NCBI RefSeq assembly: GCF_949628265.1
Contig: NC_088788.1
Coordinates: 11,036,001-11,100,000 of the forward strand
DNA: 64,000 nt
Origin: Cloeon dipterum
Taxonomy: Eukaryota; Arthropoda; Insecta; Ephemeroptera; Baetidae
Reading direction: 5' to 3'
A program made the translations under genes and the position numbers. The notes under the pieces are model-generated. The model was not told where the DNA came from, searched no databases, and worked only from the letters and a program-made list of their open reading frames with translations. Below, one piece after another: positions 27,201-40,300 of the stretch. Position 1 is the first letter of the stretch. Each line of letters begins with the position of its first letter.

Positions 27201-30200
27201 TTATGCCGTAAATTGGCAATTAAAAGGTTCTAATGAAGCAAAACACTTTACGAGACTAGAGTACGGTTTTTTATTTCCGATTCGTGGAACGCACTTGATC
27301 GCGCTTGTTCTTTCTTTCTCGATCCTGTCATGCCGGATAATTCTCGAGAAAACTGGCGTCTCACCAAACAGCTTTGTACTTTTTCAGCACGTCAAATCAA
27401 AAATTCTTTTCTCAGTGACACGCGGCTCAGTCGAATTACGTTCCGTGAGAGCGCGGGCAAACAGAATTTGAGCAGGCAAGATGATATTGACGGCCTAATT
27501 CCGTCTCAAAAATAGCGTGCCGCGGCGAAATTGTGCTTCTCGGCCAGGAATAGGAATAGAGAGTCTCGAGTCGGTGCGGGCACCCGCAAACAAACTCCCT
27601 CTAAGGGAAAATCGGCCGCTCTGATTGATTGAAAATCAAACACGGACAATAACGTTCATTCTCGATTTGAAAGTAACACACAAGCTTTGCTCTCTTCGCG
27701 AGTACAGTTAGCTGCACATCAGCAAAAAAGCGCGCGCGTTCGAGTTTCGTATTCCCGTCCACTATTGCGAGTTGGTTACAGCCGGCAAGAAAAACGAAGC
27801 AAATGGAATAATTGCGCGTCTGAATGAGGAGGATGGAGCCTCGGACGGATTAGCGGAGGAGGGCTCGTATTTAGTGCTGCTGGCGAGACGCTCATAATAG
27901 AGACGCCGTCTCTGGAGCAATTCACATAGGGCTATATGCTGAGCGGACTGAGTCACGAGTATTCTTTGTAATTGGTGCATTGCGTGGGCAATGCCACTAA
28001 TTCATACTTCCCCTGCTTGCAGCAAACAAAAGAAAAGCCTTTCTGTTTATTCTTCAAGCGCGAGGCACAGCAAGAAAGGGTGATTTGTTATGCGTAAAAA
28101 ATTAATGATCCTTGTATAGCAGGCTGCTGTGTTGCCGATCGATTCTGTTTTCTGTTTGCCCATAACAAACAGGCAACGAGCATACTTAAATTTTTTGTCA
28201 CTTGGTTTTATCGATCTTGTTCTGAAATTGCTAATATTTCTTCAAGTGCTGTTCGTTTCGTGATAGTGAATTCAATTCAGCCCTGTGGCCTGAGCACTAA
28301 AGACGAAGGAACATTTATGTGGCATGAATGGCGCTACAGGCGTCGTTACGTAACTGGTGACTCGGAATATGCTTATCAAAAGTCATTTTTCCCTGTTCCT
28401 GCTTTAAAATCAGAGTTCAGGATTTCAAAAAATCCATAATCCAAAAACAACATGTTGTGAATTAATGATAACGGAAAACCCCAAATAATGAAACCACAAC
28501 GCTTGCTGACTCACAATTTGTGAATACTGTCAATCAATTTTCGTATCTGATTGTGAGACGGTTTTTATCACCAGTGCAATTTAAACAAGCCGTTGTTAAA
28601 ACAACAGAATGAAAAAGGGGACCACCATCCCTGACAATGAGAGCAGACGCATGTGGTAGATTCGGAAGCTGGAAACTGCGCGTCTTTCTCTCGCGTGGAC
28701 CATTATCGATTCGGCACAGGGTTGGCTCGACGCACACGCCGCTTCAGCCCCTGGATGAAAAGGGGTGGTGCGCGTGTTTTTGGGTATTGCAGGAGGTCAG
28801 GTCGCAACAGAACGACATCAACAAACCGACGGAATCAGCCGAAGGCGCACGAATGCGCCGAAAATAAAACCATATAATATATTTGCTCTCGCGCCGGGTG
28901 CAGGTCAAGGTCGCTGGTGCGATAAGGACGTGTTGATGTGCGCGAAGCAGTCGGCGTGAAATCGCGGAAAACGAGCAGCTGGGATGGAATCCTAGATGCA
29001 CGAGGAAGGACACGCTCATGAGCTACGTTGGATTTGATCTCGTGGGCGCGGAAATTGGCACATCGCCGGATTGGGGTCACACCTTCTCGCCGGGGTGCGC
29101 ACCACACGTGTGCAAATCCGAGCCGATAAGGGTTCACGATGAGCTAAATTGTCCGGAAAACAGCTCATTTTGCGGGGAGATATAATAATTTCAAAATCTC
29201 CTTGTAGAAGTTTTATTGCCAAAAAATAATATTTTCGCGGGAGAAGTAGTGGTGATGGCGAGACAATAAACAATGGGATAATCCACTTCCACGTGAAAAC
29301 TTGCCACGTTAGCAATTGAAATCGAAGCCAAGTGTAATCCGCGTGGCAGTGCCAGAGTTCAAAAATGAAAGTCTCGTGCCAAAACGGGGCGAGCAGATGC
29401 GCTTGATAAATAATTCAACCGGAATTAATATAGCACTGAATAGCCGCAACGCCAGCACTATGTAGCGAGTGCAATTTAATTTCCCACGAGTCGCGCGGTT
29501 CTATTGCCAATCATTTCACTCCTTCAACAGCCATTGTGGAGGAGAAGAAGCGGAAGAAAAAATAGAGCAAACGTTGCTGGTTGCTGGAAAGCGGTCAATG
29601 CTACTGGTGCAGCCTTGCGAATGCCCCAGTTCGAAACAATTTGCATCAACGAAAGTAAAATGAAAATAAAACACGCTGGGAGATGAAAACAAAATGGGTC
29701 GCGAGCTGCATCCAGGCCATCGATTTTCCATGCAGTGCACGTGCATTCGGAAGCAGCTCGTTTTGCAACAATTGCATGAGATTCATGACAAGGGATCGCA
29801 TTACGAGCCACTTTTGCACCCAACTGACGGAGTGGCAGACAGCATCCCCATTCGCTCAAGATGACACAGGAAAATAAGCGATTCTTGACGTCTGAAGTGG
29901 CCCGAATGGCGGTGATCTCTATTTGGCTGGTGCTACACTTCCTCAGGCCTTCTTCAAAGCAAACATTCCTCCACCAGCACGCACGTGGATAAATACACTT
30001 TGATATCCGACCTTTTCTCTCTACGTTTATTTAAATCGCATTGCATTCAGTAGTAGATTTTAGCACCCACCACGAGATGTAGCGTTTTTTATTCTTCTCA
30101 AAATTGCTGAGAATAATTAAGAAAAAGTCGATCTGCAAAAGAGTTCTCGTTTTTAAAGCTCGTTGATTGAAAAATATTATCTTCATTCCTCACCAATTTG

Positions 30201-33200
30201 TCGGTTATTTAGCAGGGAGCTTGCACTTGATAAATGGAAGAAAATTCAAAAGTAGTGCTTCAAACAGCAATTTCAGGCAGTATATTTTCGTAGAAAAATC
30301 AAATTAATCCTCAGTTTCCCACCACTTTGTAAATCAACAATCTCATCAGTTAAGGTCAGCAAATCGTCATGCATATGTATATTCAAATTAAGTTTAGCCA
30401 GAGCAGAAGTTGAAATAAAAAGCTCTTTTGCCGTGTTTCTCTTCCGCGGTTTGGTTCACATCAAAGCTGCTGCAGCAGCTGATTCGAACTAGAGGAGGCA
30501 CATTCACAATAAAACCGAGCGCTAAAGAAATCTCCTTTGTGCCTGTGAGCGAGCCAGTCTGCGATCAAGTGTGCTAACTCGCTTTGCATGCATAACACAA
30601 AATAAAAATTCTGCCTGTTTCTAGCCAGTGGGTTTGATCAGTACGGTGGCACAAAGAGAGCCACCGGAGCATTTCTAAATTTAGTAGCGCTTTGTCTGAG
30701 CGCCACTCACGAGCCGGTTTTTTTTTTCAAATAATGTCACATCCAAGTGAAAATCTTTCAACAACAACGGACGCACGCGTGCGGCTAATTAATAGAGTCG
30801 AGGAAGTTAAAAGTGCGAATGGTGTTAGTTCGTTTGTGACATCCGCCTAATTAAGTTGCGCAGAAACGCGAGTTCGCTTTGAATAGAAACAAAGCCGAAT
30901 AGAAGAAGATGCTGCATAATTCATAGAAGAATTAATTATAATTTTTTTCAGCAACTCAGTGCATGAACTAACAATTTGATGGAAACTATCATTTATTAGC
31001 ATGTTCCTTACGTAGAGAATATCCCTGAAGTGCCACTCTAAAAATAATAACGTTTTTGAATACGTTTTCACGCGAAGAGGAAATTAAGAAGCAAATGAAA
31101 CGGACTGCGGTCGTTGTAAAAATGTTGTTGATATATATTCAACTCGAATAGTTTTGACCTCGACGAATTGCCACGCTTAGCTCCTAAGTGTAAGTGTACA
31201 GCACGGCACCTTTCACGATAAGGGCGTCATTTGTGGACGAAATTTATCAGGGCGAACAAGATCGACGAATTTTTTACAGCTATTTTCTTTTGCACTTCTC
31301 AGTATATCTATAAATTAAAGCCAATTTTGGAAATACAACTAATACAAGATAGGAAGCTGCTAGGCACGAAGCAACCTCCAAAATTTGAAATGCTGATAAT
31401 GCCCATAAAATTATAATGTGTGCATTTGGAAACCACACGCTGGAGCTCTTGGCTAAGCAATAATGTAACAAACGGCTAGATGAGATATCATAATAGGATT
31501 CGTGATTACTGTAAGCAACCAGATGTTATCTCTGCGGACGTTATTTATGTGCGTTTAAGATAAAATCGAGAGACCGCTGCATCAAAATCATCAGGGCTCA
31601 CTCGCTGTTGGGTGAAATTATTCAAGGTCCGATGCTGGTGAGCACAGAGACGTGCTCTTGAACTGATGCAGCGAGGAAAAATCCGTGCCTATCCGCCGCG
31701 GACACCAGAAAACCAAACACCAGACCTTGCGGTTAACCAAATCAAATTGTCAATACCACCGCTTAGCAAACGTAACGTCCAGTGTTTGCTTTCGTGGGTT
31801 CTGAAAATGAAATTCGAGTGCGAGTCAACATCGTTAAGACTGCATGCACACCATTGGGAGCGTCAGCATTAGCCGCTGTTTATTAGCATCATAACTCCAG
31901 CTTTTCCGTCCAGCTGTTTTTGTCATGCATATATACACATGTTTTTAAATATTTACCATTCATAATCACGAATAATTACATCTATGGGATTTTGGTGCCG
32001 AATCCCATGCGGAACATTGCTGGAAGAAATTATGCTAAATAAATAAGTGTGAAGCACGTTTGTGAATTCCTCCCGAGGCATCTATTTATCAAACGGTACG
32101 AGGTTTGTTTGGCACCAAAGACATTCGCACACATATTTATGATTTATTTAAGACGACTGCTGCTGCATCTGTTATTAACGGGACAAAAATTGGAGTGTGG
32201 TGCATAATCGACTCAAGCAACCGCTAGGAGCAGCTGAGGGCGACAAGGCACGGTCATCTCAGTAGAAAGGCACCGCGTTACGAGCATAATAAACGCAACG
32301 CCCAGGAGGGAGTCGACTCGCCTGATGTAATTGCAGTCTTTTCAGCCGGTTGCTTGTGACCGTGAATGGATCAAATGGTATTTAGAATATACACACATTA
32401 CTTCTTGCTCTTGCACAATCTGACTCATGGTGCGATTATCGGTATGTATATTTCGTCTGCTAGGAGCGGAGTTGAGTTGGCCGGACGCGACCCACCAGTC
32501 CTTTTTTCTAAAGAAACGATCAACAGTCATCGCGAGTGGGTTTAGTTTTATCCGCTGGTTTGGTTGGTGCGAGCGAGGCAGTGATGCGTGCTGCCTTTTC
32601 CACAATAGCTCCGGGCCGAATTTAATAATCTGGCGAAGAAGCTCCTTTTTATTAATGACGTGAGCCTCCGCGAGGAAGGCAGAAAACCGGATTCGTAGCA
32701 ACAAAATGGCTTCGGCGGCTGCTATGTTTTAGATCTTCGCGCAAATAATAGTTTTTCGGATGGACGATCGCGTACTGTCTATTTATTCGCGCTATGTTAT
32801 CCACGCACCGCTTGAAACTACGTTTTGATTTATTTTCATTCGGGAGATACAACAACAATTTGTAGATCCCAGCAGAGATAAAAAAGTACACACCGCATAT
32901 TCATGTGTTATCCACAGCTATTCTTCCCCCGCACGAGATTGCATTCGCAGCAGGAGGGGGAGGAGTATTTTCCACCCTTCTCGGTTTTTTTCCAATGGAT
33001 GATTTTTTTAAATCTCTCGTCCTCCCAGACAGAAGGGGGATCATTGTTGTCCGCAATAAGAGACTCAGCAAAGACCAGGAGCAATGCGATGCAGGTGATT
33101 CTCCTGTCACTATTTGACGCCGCCACAGCAGCGAGCTGCGTGCTCAAGTTTTTAGCCCAAGATGCCTCCAAGACGCACAAGGGTTCGTTTTTTCTATCTC

Positions 33201-34204
33201 AAAACGGGAGGGAAAACTGTTCTTTCCTCAGAACGACATTATTATTGCCAGACTCCTTCTGCCAGGAAATGCGAGCGGAGGGTGCGAAAGGGGCTGATTG
33301 TGCGAAACACCATCCTCCCAAGCAAAGGAAGAGGCTCAAAGGGGAGCGTTTTGAGGATTTCAAGACGTTGGGGTGTTTGCGTTTAGGGAGCTCCAAGTTG
33401 AGATATAATGATGTTTACAGTCCCCTCAGTGGCTCAGTTAGGAAATAAAGAGAGCATTTTTTAAAAGGGGAGGCTCTAGCAAGCATCCAGCAATTTTTAA
33501 GCGATTCCAGCGACTCATTTTCATTTTAAAATACCAAGACAAAATGACTGGCGTTTATACACTGCACTCAAGAATTATTCAATAGGTGAGTGTGATCCTT
33601 GGGATTTTCCGAGCTGATTTTGCACGAACACGCAATTGGGAATTCAATATAAAGAGGACAAGGCACTAGCTTATTTTGGAAAAGCTTTTTGCGTTTGTCA
33701 TCTATTCAAGTAGAGTAAACAGCGATTTAAGCATCGTTCTCCATCTCGTAAATCAAAACTAATGCACAATCAATAAGCAATCATTAACCCGATTTTTTTC
33801 CGTGCGAGAATCTCCCACGCACTGCCACAACTGCGCAAATCGAAAACAAGTCGGGGCAAAGACCGGAGTATTGGTCTGGCCACTGGTTTGAGACCAGACG
33901 GCCAATATCCGTTGGGAGAACCTTGAAAGGTGGGTAGCGGCAAAAACTCACCTTTAGGCAGTGGGTCTCCCTTCTGGATGTACTGCATGAACATGGCGGT
34001 GACCATGTAGAGGTGGCCCATCCCCTTGGGGTTGAACTTGGTGGTCGACTTGTAGGCGACACTCACATTGGCCGCCGAGTAGCTGATGGACTCGTAGGGC
34101 ATCACGTTTTTGAGATCATCGTGCGAGGGTTGGTCAAAAAGTTCGCTGCTCGCGAGTCCAGCCAGGGCGAGCAGGCTGGCCATCAGCGGCAGGGTGGCCC
34201 TCAT
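6225..34204 (-). CDS. Prominin-like five-transmembrane glycoprotein
   Basis: Eighteen coding exons run 34204-33952, 13366-13087, 13034-12914, 12792-12726, 12663-12499, 12441-12323, 12006-11983, 11790-11625, 11563-11278, 11225-11010, 10867-10321, 10196-10038, 9974-9856, 9508-9464, 8908-8693, 7756-7658, 7106-7043 and 6281-6225. They join in frame to 1000 residues. A signal peptide (MRATLPLMASLLALAGLASS) precedes the extracellular start with YMVTAMFMQYIQKGDPLPKG. TM1 is followed by the prominin-type cysteine-rich turn CCCRCSGKC, then TM2, a large extracellular loop, TM3 (SSLLLLILICLTFGLFYGF), TM4, a second large loop and TM5. Prominins organise plasma-membrane protrusions and, in insects, photoreceptor rhabdom spacing. 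The start is the ATG at 34204, which gives a clean signal peptide. The tail is long, Gly-rich then Pro-rich, and ends NPVTSPLNSSLTRKL, resembling the NPV-TSP end of vertebrate prominin-1. The last two exons are the least certain. Confidence 0.9.
11983..12006 (-). CDS. 24-base microexon of prominin
   Basis: A CTATAG acceptor and a GTACTT donor enclose eight codons reading LLDKYVPK, with phase 0 on both sides. Neighbouring exons (12441-12323 and 11790-11625) are also phase 0 at these borders, so it can be included or skipped without a frameshift. It lies in the first large extracellular loop. Confidence 0.65.
16775..16862. repeat. Dispersed intronic repeat, copy 1
   Basis: The core TTGCTGAAGCCGCAGAAA, followed by CACACGCAC and TAAATTGACGCGGACAAA, recurs in diverged form at 18590-18670 in the same orientation. 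Flanks containing GGCCA also match. By eye I judge about three quarters of the bases shared over roughly 70 bases. Confidence 0.5.
18590..18670. repeat. Dispersed intronic repeat, copy 2
   Basis: Second copy of the element at 16775-16862, with TTGCCGAAGCCGCAGAAA, then GCACGCACGTGTA and TAAATTGACACGCAAA. It may be a fragment of an old interspersed repeat or a duplicated regulatory block. Confidence 0.5.
22195..22210. repeat. Perfect 16-bp palindrome
   Basis: CGGATCATATGATCCG reads the same on both strands with no loop. It lies about 170 bases before the larger inverted repeat, in a segment with several TCCGA/TCGGA words. Confidence 0.6.
22380..22514. repeat. Imperfect inverted repeat, MITE-like
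   Basis: The left arm carries AAGTAGGACTGG and, eight bases on, TAAGCTCCTCCTCCAATGA. The right arm carries the complements TCATTGGAGGAGGAGCTTA and CCAGTCCTACTT. The spacer between arms is about 30 bases. The right arm has about 20 extra bases, including TATAAATA at 22483-22490, between its two matching blocks. The structure resembles a small non-autonomous element or a decayed foldback repeat. It lies just upstream of the nested zinc-finger gene and may supply its promoter. Confidence 0.65.
22904..23496 (+). CDS. Small two-finger zinc-finger protein nested in prominin intron
   Basis: Three coding exons, 22904-22916, 23092-23259 and 23315-23496, join across GT-AG introns to a 120-residue protein ending at TAG 23494-23496. 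The N-terminus (MDQPGTPVKRPSKRSFPDM) is basic. Two C2H2-like fingers lie near the C-terminus. The first reads CPYC, ten residues, H, four residues, H. The second has CNRIGC, thirteen residues, H, four residues, H (MRHDTKFH). Cys spacing in the second finger is wider than the classical two, so it may bind RNA or protein rather than DNA. A 5' UTR exon ending at 22639 (donor GTGAGT) may join to 22893. An AATAAA follows the stop by 178 bases. I do not recognise the family. The gene is transcribed opposite to its host. Confidence 0.75.
23674..23679 (+). terminator. Poly(A) signal of nested zinc-finger gene
   Basis: AATAAA on the same strand, 178 bases after the stop codon. Confidence 0.5.
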
Positions 34205-34322
34205 CGTGGCGGTGGTGCTTCTCACTAAGTGTCCAACGGCTCAGTGGCCGCCGCTCCGCAGACAGAAAGCAATCGCCGGCAGCCTGCTACGCGCGACACA
34301 GCGGCTCTCGGTGCGATTCCTC

Positions 34323-34357
34323 CACTGGCGAACGACAGCCTCCGAGCCGAGCTTATA
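34323..34357 (-). promoter_or_regulatory. Prominin core promoter (TATA and initiator)
   Basis: On the minus strand TATAAG begins at 34357, and an initiator-like CCAGTG has its A at 34326, 31 bases downstream, the standard spacing for arthropod TATA-Inr promoters. This would give a 5' UTR of about 122 bases before the ATG at 34204. The surrounding 200 bases are GC-rich. Confidence 0.5.
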
Positions 34358-34359
34358 AA

Positions 34360-37300
34360 CGGCGACGCCGGCGCCGCAGCGGCCGTAACATGTAACGCGT
34401 GTCTCCAGGCGAATTGGTGCCTCTGCAACAAGGATGGATAAACAAAAATTAGTGTCTGCCTGCAAATGTTTGGGCACAAATATTTAATAAGAGTTTCGGC
34501 TTAGCTTAAAATTATCTTAACACAGAGAGGGTTCTATTTCACTTACGAATTATTGCATTTTTAAGTTTGTAAATTAGGATTTTTTCCAGTAAAAAAAATC
34601 AATAATTAGGTTTGTTAGTAGAACGCTTAGAAAATAGCTTAACACATAAATGTTAAAAAAAAATCGAAGATGATGAACTTTTCTCTTTAATATGTTCCAA
34701 AATAAATAATATTTTGTTAATTCGTAAGATGATAGGAAAATAACTGTCGAGATTATCCATAGAAATATATTTTCATAGCTTGTGTAGCCAGTAATAAAAA
34801 ATATTTCAAATATTTGTGCAAGGAATATATTAAGAAATTTGATCCAGCACTGCTTTAAAATTTTTCTCGACAGTACAAACACAAATATTTTTGAATGATT
34901 TTCTAAACTTGTAGTATATACAATTATGGAAAATTTCTCTTTCCAGCTAGAGATTAATTTTTCCGATAGTGCAATACAAAACAAGTGGGCATCAGTAACA
35001 GTGAAATTTTCGAAATATATTTCGATTACTTGGCTGTAAAATATTGGAAAATATCTCATTCCATCTTCAAATTAATTTATCCTATTACATATAAAAAAGA
35101 TTTTTTTTTATTTATTTTAAAGTTTTGCTACTGGTTCAGTCTTAATTCCACACATTCCCTAGTGGATAAAATTTGAGTTTTATATAGCTTCCTTTAGACA
35201 GCTTTCACAATGTTTACAATAAATAAACTCGCTCTAGGGAAGTTGAAAATAATAATTTTAATGTGTTGATTCAAAGTAAACAGTGTGGTGCGAGAATAAT
35301 CTAACAAACAATTTCATAGCTTTCATAGCAAAATAAAGGCTCTCGAGAAAGCAGCACCGTCATTATTTCTAGTTTTGTCCTGGATTCCGTCCAAATTCTC
35401 GGCCTGAGAAATGTGCATTACAAAAAAGGCGACTCCCTAATGAAAAGATAAGATCTCGCAGAGAGGAAAAAAGACATTTAAGCACACATGATGTGGGTCA
35501 CTCACAATGAGACTTTTTAGGATGTCTATAGCTGTTTACCAGCGAGTGTTTTTTTTACAAGTTAGTGATGTTTTTTTTTCAAAAGCAACTGTCCGAAAGG
35601 TTAGTTTTTCAACTAATAGAAATTTTGTGTAAATAGATTGCTCAGAATAAAGTTCGACTAACGAAAGGGAGATTGCGTTTGAAAAAGCAACAGCGGGAAA
35701 GAAAAGTCTAGCTTCAATGCAATAAAAAGTTTAAATTTTCATAGGAATTCTTAAAGAAGTTGAGAGGAAAGACAAGAACACAAAACACATGAATTCGCAT
35801 CCTTAATTATAATTTACTAAAAAAATATTGCATGTATATATTTATATTATATTTATTTTAGTATACATATTTCTTAAATTCAAGCCAATGACCCACAAAA
35901 ACTTCTGATGATTATAAATCACACTCTATGAAGTTCGTTAATTAAGAAATTTCACACCCGGTGACTCAGAAGACAGAGAAACAGCTGACAAGGAGGAAAA
36001 AGTAAGGCTTTGGCAGCTCAAGTAGCATCAAGGCCCCTTTTCCTCGTCACAGAAAAAAAATGAAACGAGACTGAATATTTTACGATTCTCATCACCACCG
36101 TCCCCATGCGTGTGCATTACAAATATTCACCCGACAGCTGCAATGAGCGCTCTTTCAGAGGTCTCAATGGTGCTCGACGACGAAACCGAGATCACATCGA
36201 CCGCCACAAACATTTCATTCACTCATTACACGCTGTCGCCCCCTAAATTCCTCGGTTCCATCTTCTGAGGGTGCAAAAAACGACTGCATACACTACACTA
36301 CATTCACGGTGACGGGGAAAATTTATTCGCGCGAGGGGAGCAGCGGAGGTAATGAGTTTCGCTCATTAATATGGCAGGCAGGTAGACTTGCAGACTTGAA
36401 TTGTGTTTCCCCCGCGAGGCAGACGCCACACCCTGGCTTTCGCGTGCGATGTTTGTGTATTTTAAGTTCATGCAGTTTTGCTATAATTTCAGCGACTTAT
36501 GAGCTCGATAAATCTGGCAGTCGCACGGAACTTTGGCAATTATTGCGGCAAACTTTTGCGCCGGCCAATAAAACAATGAAGGATAAACAATAAAATGTTT
36601 CGCCCATTTAATGGCGGAATGCCCGAGAAACTAAAGATTTTTTTCAATTGTGATTATCATGACAGTGACAGGAAAAACTCTGAAAGATCTTAAAACGCAA
36701 AATTTTTAGCCTGGTAAATTGACTTTGTGATGACCCAACTTTTCGCTTCATTCGTGGTTCAAAAATATTTCCATTACATACAGCGAACAGGGATGTTCGT
36801 CAATCGTGAGGTCGGTGCCTGTGTTTCCAGAGTTAGTGTGAAGCTAAACTGGTTGAAAACACAATACCGGATGCCCTTCTACAAATAGTCCATGTTGGGG
36901 GCTGCTTATTCCACGCCATGGCGCTTGAACAGAGACGAAGCAGACGACAAGGGGGTAGCTTTTGAATTTATGTCTGTTTATTTTGGCCACGATTCCAACC
37001 AGACCGACTAAAGCATGGAGCGGAGAGGGTTTTATACCAGATTAAAAACAAGCATTAGTCTGGCAGGCAACGCAAATGTAAATTACGATACGCCGCGACT
37101 AGTGAGTCTGTAAACTGTACTTGTCGGTTTCAATGCGCCGCTTTAAACACCGATCCATAAAACGATAAAAGCAAAATTACTCGCGTGCTTGTTTTTGAAA
37201 TGCTGCCGCCTTTCGCACTCGGCGCTTTTCAAAACACTGGAGTTCTCACGATGAGAGTGAGTTCTGTGTGCTAATCTCTCAATTTTTCACGGCGCTAGGG

Positions 37301-40300
37301 AATTAAGCGCATCGAGAGCAAAGACCTGTTATAATTGTGCTTTACGTTTTTTCCGAGAATGCTAATGACCAAAATCTTGACCTCAGCGCCGCAGCGCGAG
37401 AGTTTATTCTTTGCGCATCCAGGAAATGTTTGAATATCACAGAATACGCTTTATGACGCAGCTAAAAAAAATCTAGTTAGAATCCTAATTAATTAACGTA
37501 TTCAAAGCGTATCCATTTAGTTTGCAGCAATTTGAGTGAGTTAAATGCAATTAAAAAGTCAGTTCACTGTCACTAAAATTTATCCAAATCATTAATTAGA
37601 TTCAATGCATCTGATTGTGAGACAAGCAAATTTTCCCCATTGCGCGTTTTGAAAGTTCATAAAGATTAAGAACAAGAATATCCTTAAGCTGCAAAATCTG
37701 ATAACAATTTTATCTCCTTTATACACTGCTGGCACTTTTTGTTATCACAGGAAGTGAATATATTTTTTATCACATCTATAGACAGCACACCAGTCAGTCA
37801 CCTCTTGGAAAGAATGTTGTTTACGTTCCCAAGCATCTGCATTCTGCATATTAAGAGAATGAAAAGGTTTCCTGGCGCGGAAAGTGCAACGCACCCGTCG
37901 TGATTTTAGCATGAAAAATCAGCAGGCATATAGGCAGCTCGCGTCAAGGCGAATGCTCAACCTTGGAAATTCACGGGCTGGGCGGCACGCTGGCTGCCCG
38001 AGAACAAGAGCAGTACGTGTTTCATTTGAACTAGGAGTAGCTGGCCCGCATGTTTCACTTGTTTCACTTTTGACTGTGGCCTCAGAGAGGTTTTCAATGC
38101 CAGAAGCTAATGCCTAAACTATTAAACGTTGGAGAGTGCCAAAATGACACATCTCTAGCCAAAATATTCAGATCTAAATATAGTGTCTGAAAAAAATACT
38201 TAGTTGACTAGCACTTTAATTAAACACCAACTATTCCTGAAAAACTAAAATTCCAACTGCAATCTATTTTATAAATTGTTTTTAAAATAAAAAGGTAAGG
38301 AAAATATCAATATTTTTATATTTCCTCTGCATTCTCCTATAAGTGACTTTATTTTTCGAGCAAATACACCCTGGTGCCTCTCGGAGCCACTTAGACGCTC
38401 TCGATGGTGGTTCGATCGCACCCTCGGCGTCGGCCGCTGTTGGCGCAATACACAATTTCCGCCCGCTCTTAATTACGCACACAGATTGCACAGCGAAAAT
38501 CAATGGTTGAGGAAGTTATAAAATCGGCAGGCACGGAACTGTGTCCAGATTCACACACGGGAAGGGGGTGAACTCATGCGTGTGCGTTACGTTTGCTGAA
38601 TCACGGTTCAGCTCGCGATGCATGACAATCACGTTTGTACAATTCGCCTTAATTCAATCATCAAAAGGTAGCGGGAAAGGGAAATTGAAGAGGAGATGGG
38701 AAAAGCGTAATAATGAGTTTGCATAGAGGAAAGTATAAAATTGCAGTTATTAATGATTTGTTGTGCCAAAAGATCTGCTTCAATTTCCGTAATTGACCGA
38801 TTTAGCCATTAATTTTTAAAATTTACTTTACAAACAAAAAATGTGCAAATAATTAAAAAGCAAGTATTGCAATGCAGCAGAGCTTGTTAACGTAATCAAC
38901 TCATCAGAAGTTAACACTAAACATATTTTAATGGTTGGTAGAGGTAGATACCAATGAAGGCAGATGCACTCGAGGAGCAGGTCTGGTCATAAAATATTTC
39001 CAGTTAAAATGAAATGCAGTTACCTCCGAGCAGTTTGCTTTTCTGTATCACTGCAGAGCAGGAAATTCCTGTAGTGATACAGACGAATAAACAGTTCATT
39101 AATATACACCATATTCAGTGTTTTTTCAATTATATCAAAAGCATTTTTATTGAACTATCAAACGATGAATTAATGGTAAATTTTTATTCAATATTACTTG
39201 GCACGACGCAAGCCAACGCCTCGCTCCTTGGCAATGGCAACCCAATTTAAGCAAAAAGAAAAAAATGTTTATCTCTTCGGAGAAAATTGCGAGTGGTTCA
39301 TTTCCTTTTTTTTTAAATTGGCATACGTGTTCTACCTTTCCGTCAGGCATGAAGGTGAAGAGCAAGAGAGCACGTCAAGGAAATAAATTGACGGCAGAGC
39401 AGACGCATGAGCTGATTGAAACATCAAGCTGGCAGGAAAGGAGACAATTTCGCAAGGGGACAGAGTAATACGAGACAAAGCAAACAGTAATGTGCATTGT
39501 GTGTTGACCAGACGCAAAGGATATTATCCCCCAGATTGAAAGAGCCGTTAGCTCCAAGTATATACTCTGATAAATTAAAAGAAGGCAGAGCATCACAACA
39601 TTTTAATTAAGATGGAATTATATTGTTTTTTGTAGTGCTGAAAAAGGTGAATGTGACTCGTTGGGAACTTGTTAAAAATAATTGGTTTGAGAAATATTTG
39701 ATTGGAATTTTCAAGCAGCAAGAAATAGTACCTTTTAAATAGATTACTAGGGTAAAATGTATAAAATACGAACAACTTGATTGATGTAATTGACAGGTAT
39801 TAGCTTGCACCAATTTAATAAGAAATTGAAGCAAAAAGAGCAAATTGACTCTAACATGACAGTGAAAGTCCGTAAATGAATTAATTCATTTTCACCGCCA
39901 GCTATACCAAATGCCAATAATAACAATGTCGAGTGTGCCTAGCGTCTTCTAAATGTCAAGTGCACCAGTTAAAAAATCTGCTCCACGGTGAAAACTTCAT
40001 CGCGACACGTTTCAGGCCAGAAAAAAATACACAGTGGTCGTTTGCGTGTAAAATGTCACATTTCCCAGTCTCTATTAGTAGCAAATTACGCGCACTATCT
40101 TCGTGAAATGGCAAATAAAAGGAGGGTTGCCAGAAGACGGTTTTCAAAAGGGTTAACTTTCAGTCCCAACAGATTTTAATCTATTTTTTTACTACTTTTT
40201 ACTGTCGCCTATTTTCAGCTCTTCAGAACTATCAGGAAATTAGTTTAAAACCTCATTCCTGACAAAAAATTCTTTAGATGCAAATTTGAAAGTGTTCAAA

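Larger units (their letters stand above)
13367..33951. other. First intron of prominin (20.6 kb)
   Basis: The intron separates the signal-peptide exon from the rest of the gene, with donor AAAG/GTGAGT and acceptor TTGCAG/GTTTC. It contains the nested zinc-finger gene at 22904-23496, an inverted repeat at 22380-22514 and a diverged dispersed repeat (16775-16862, 18590-18670). Elsewhere AT-rich blocks alternate with blocks of higher G+C, as expected of a regulatory first intron. Reading frames of 160-180 codons at 24113-24604 (-) and 32903-33448 (+) start with ATG but show no domain; I do not call them genes. Confidence 0.8.

Noticed and set aside
32903..33448. 181-codon ATG frame on plus strand in the prominin intron
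   Set aside because: No domain, signal peptide or splice support; several overlapping frames on both strands span the same GC-richer patch.
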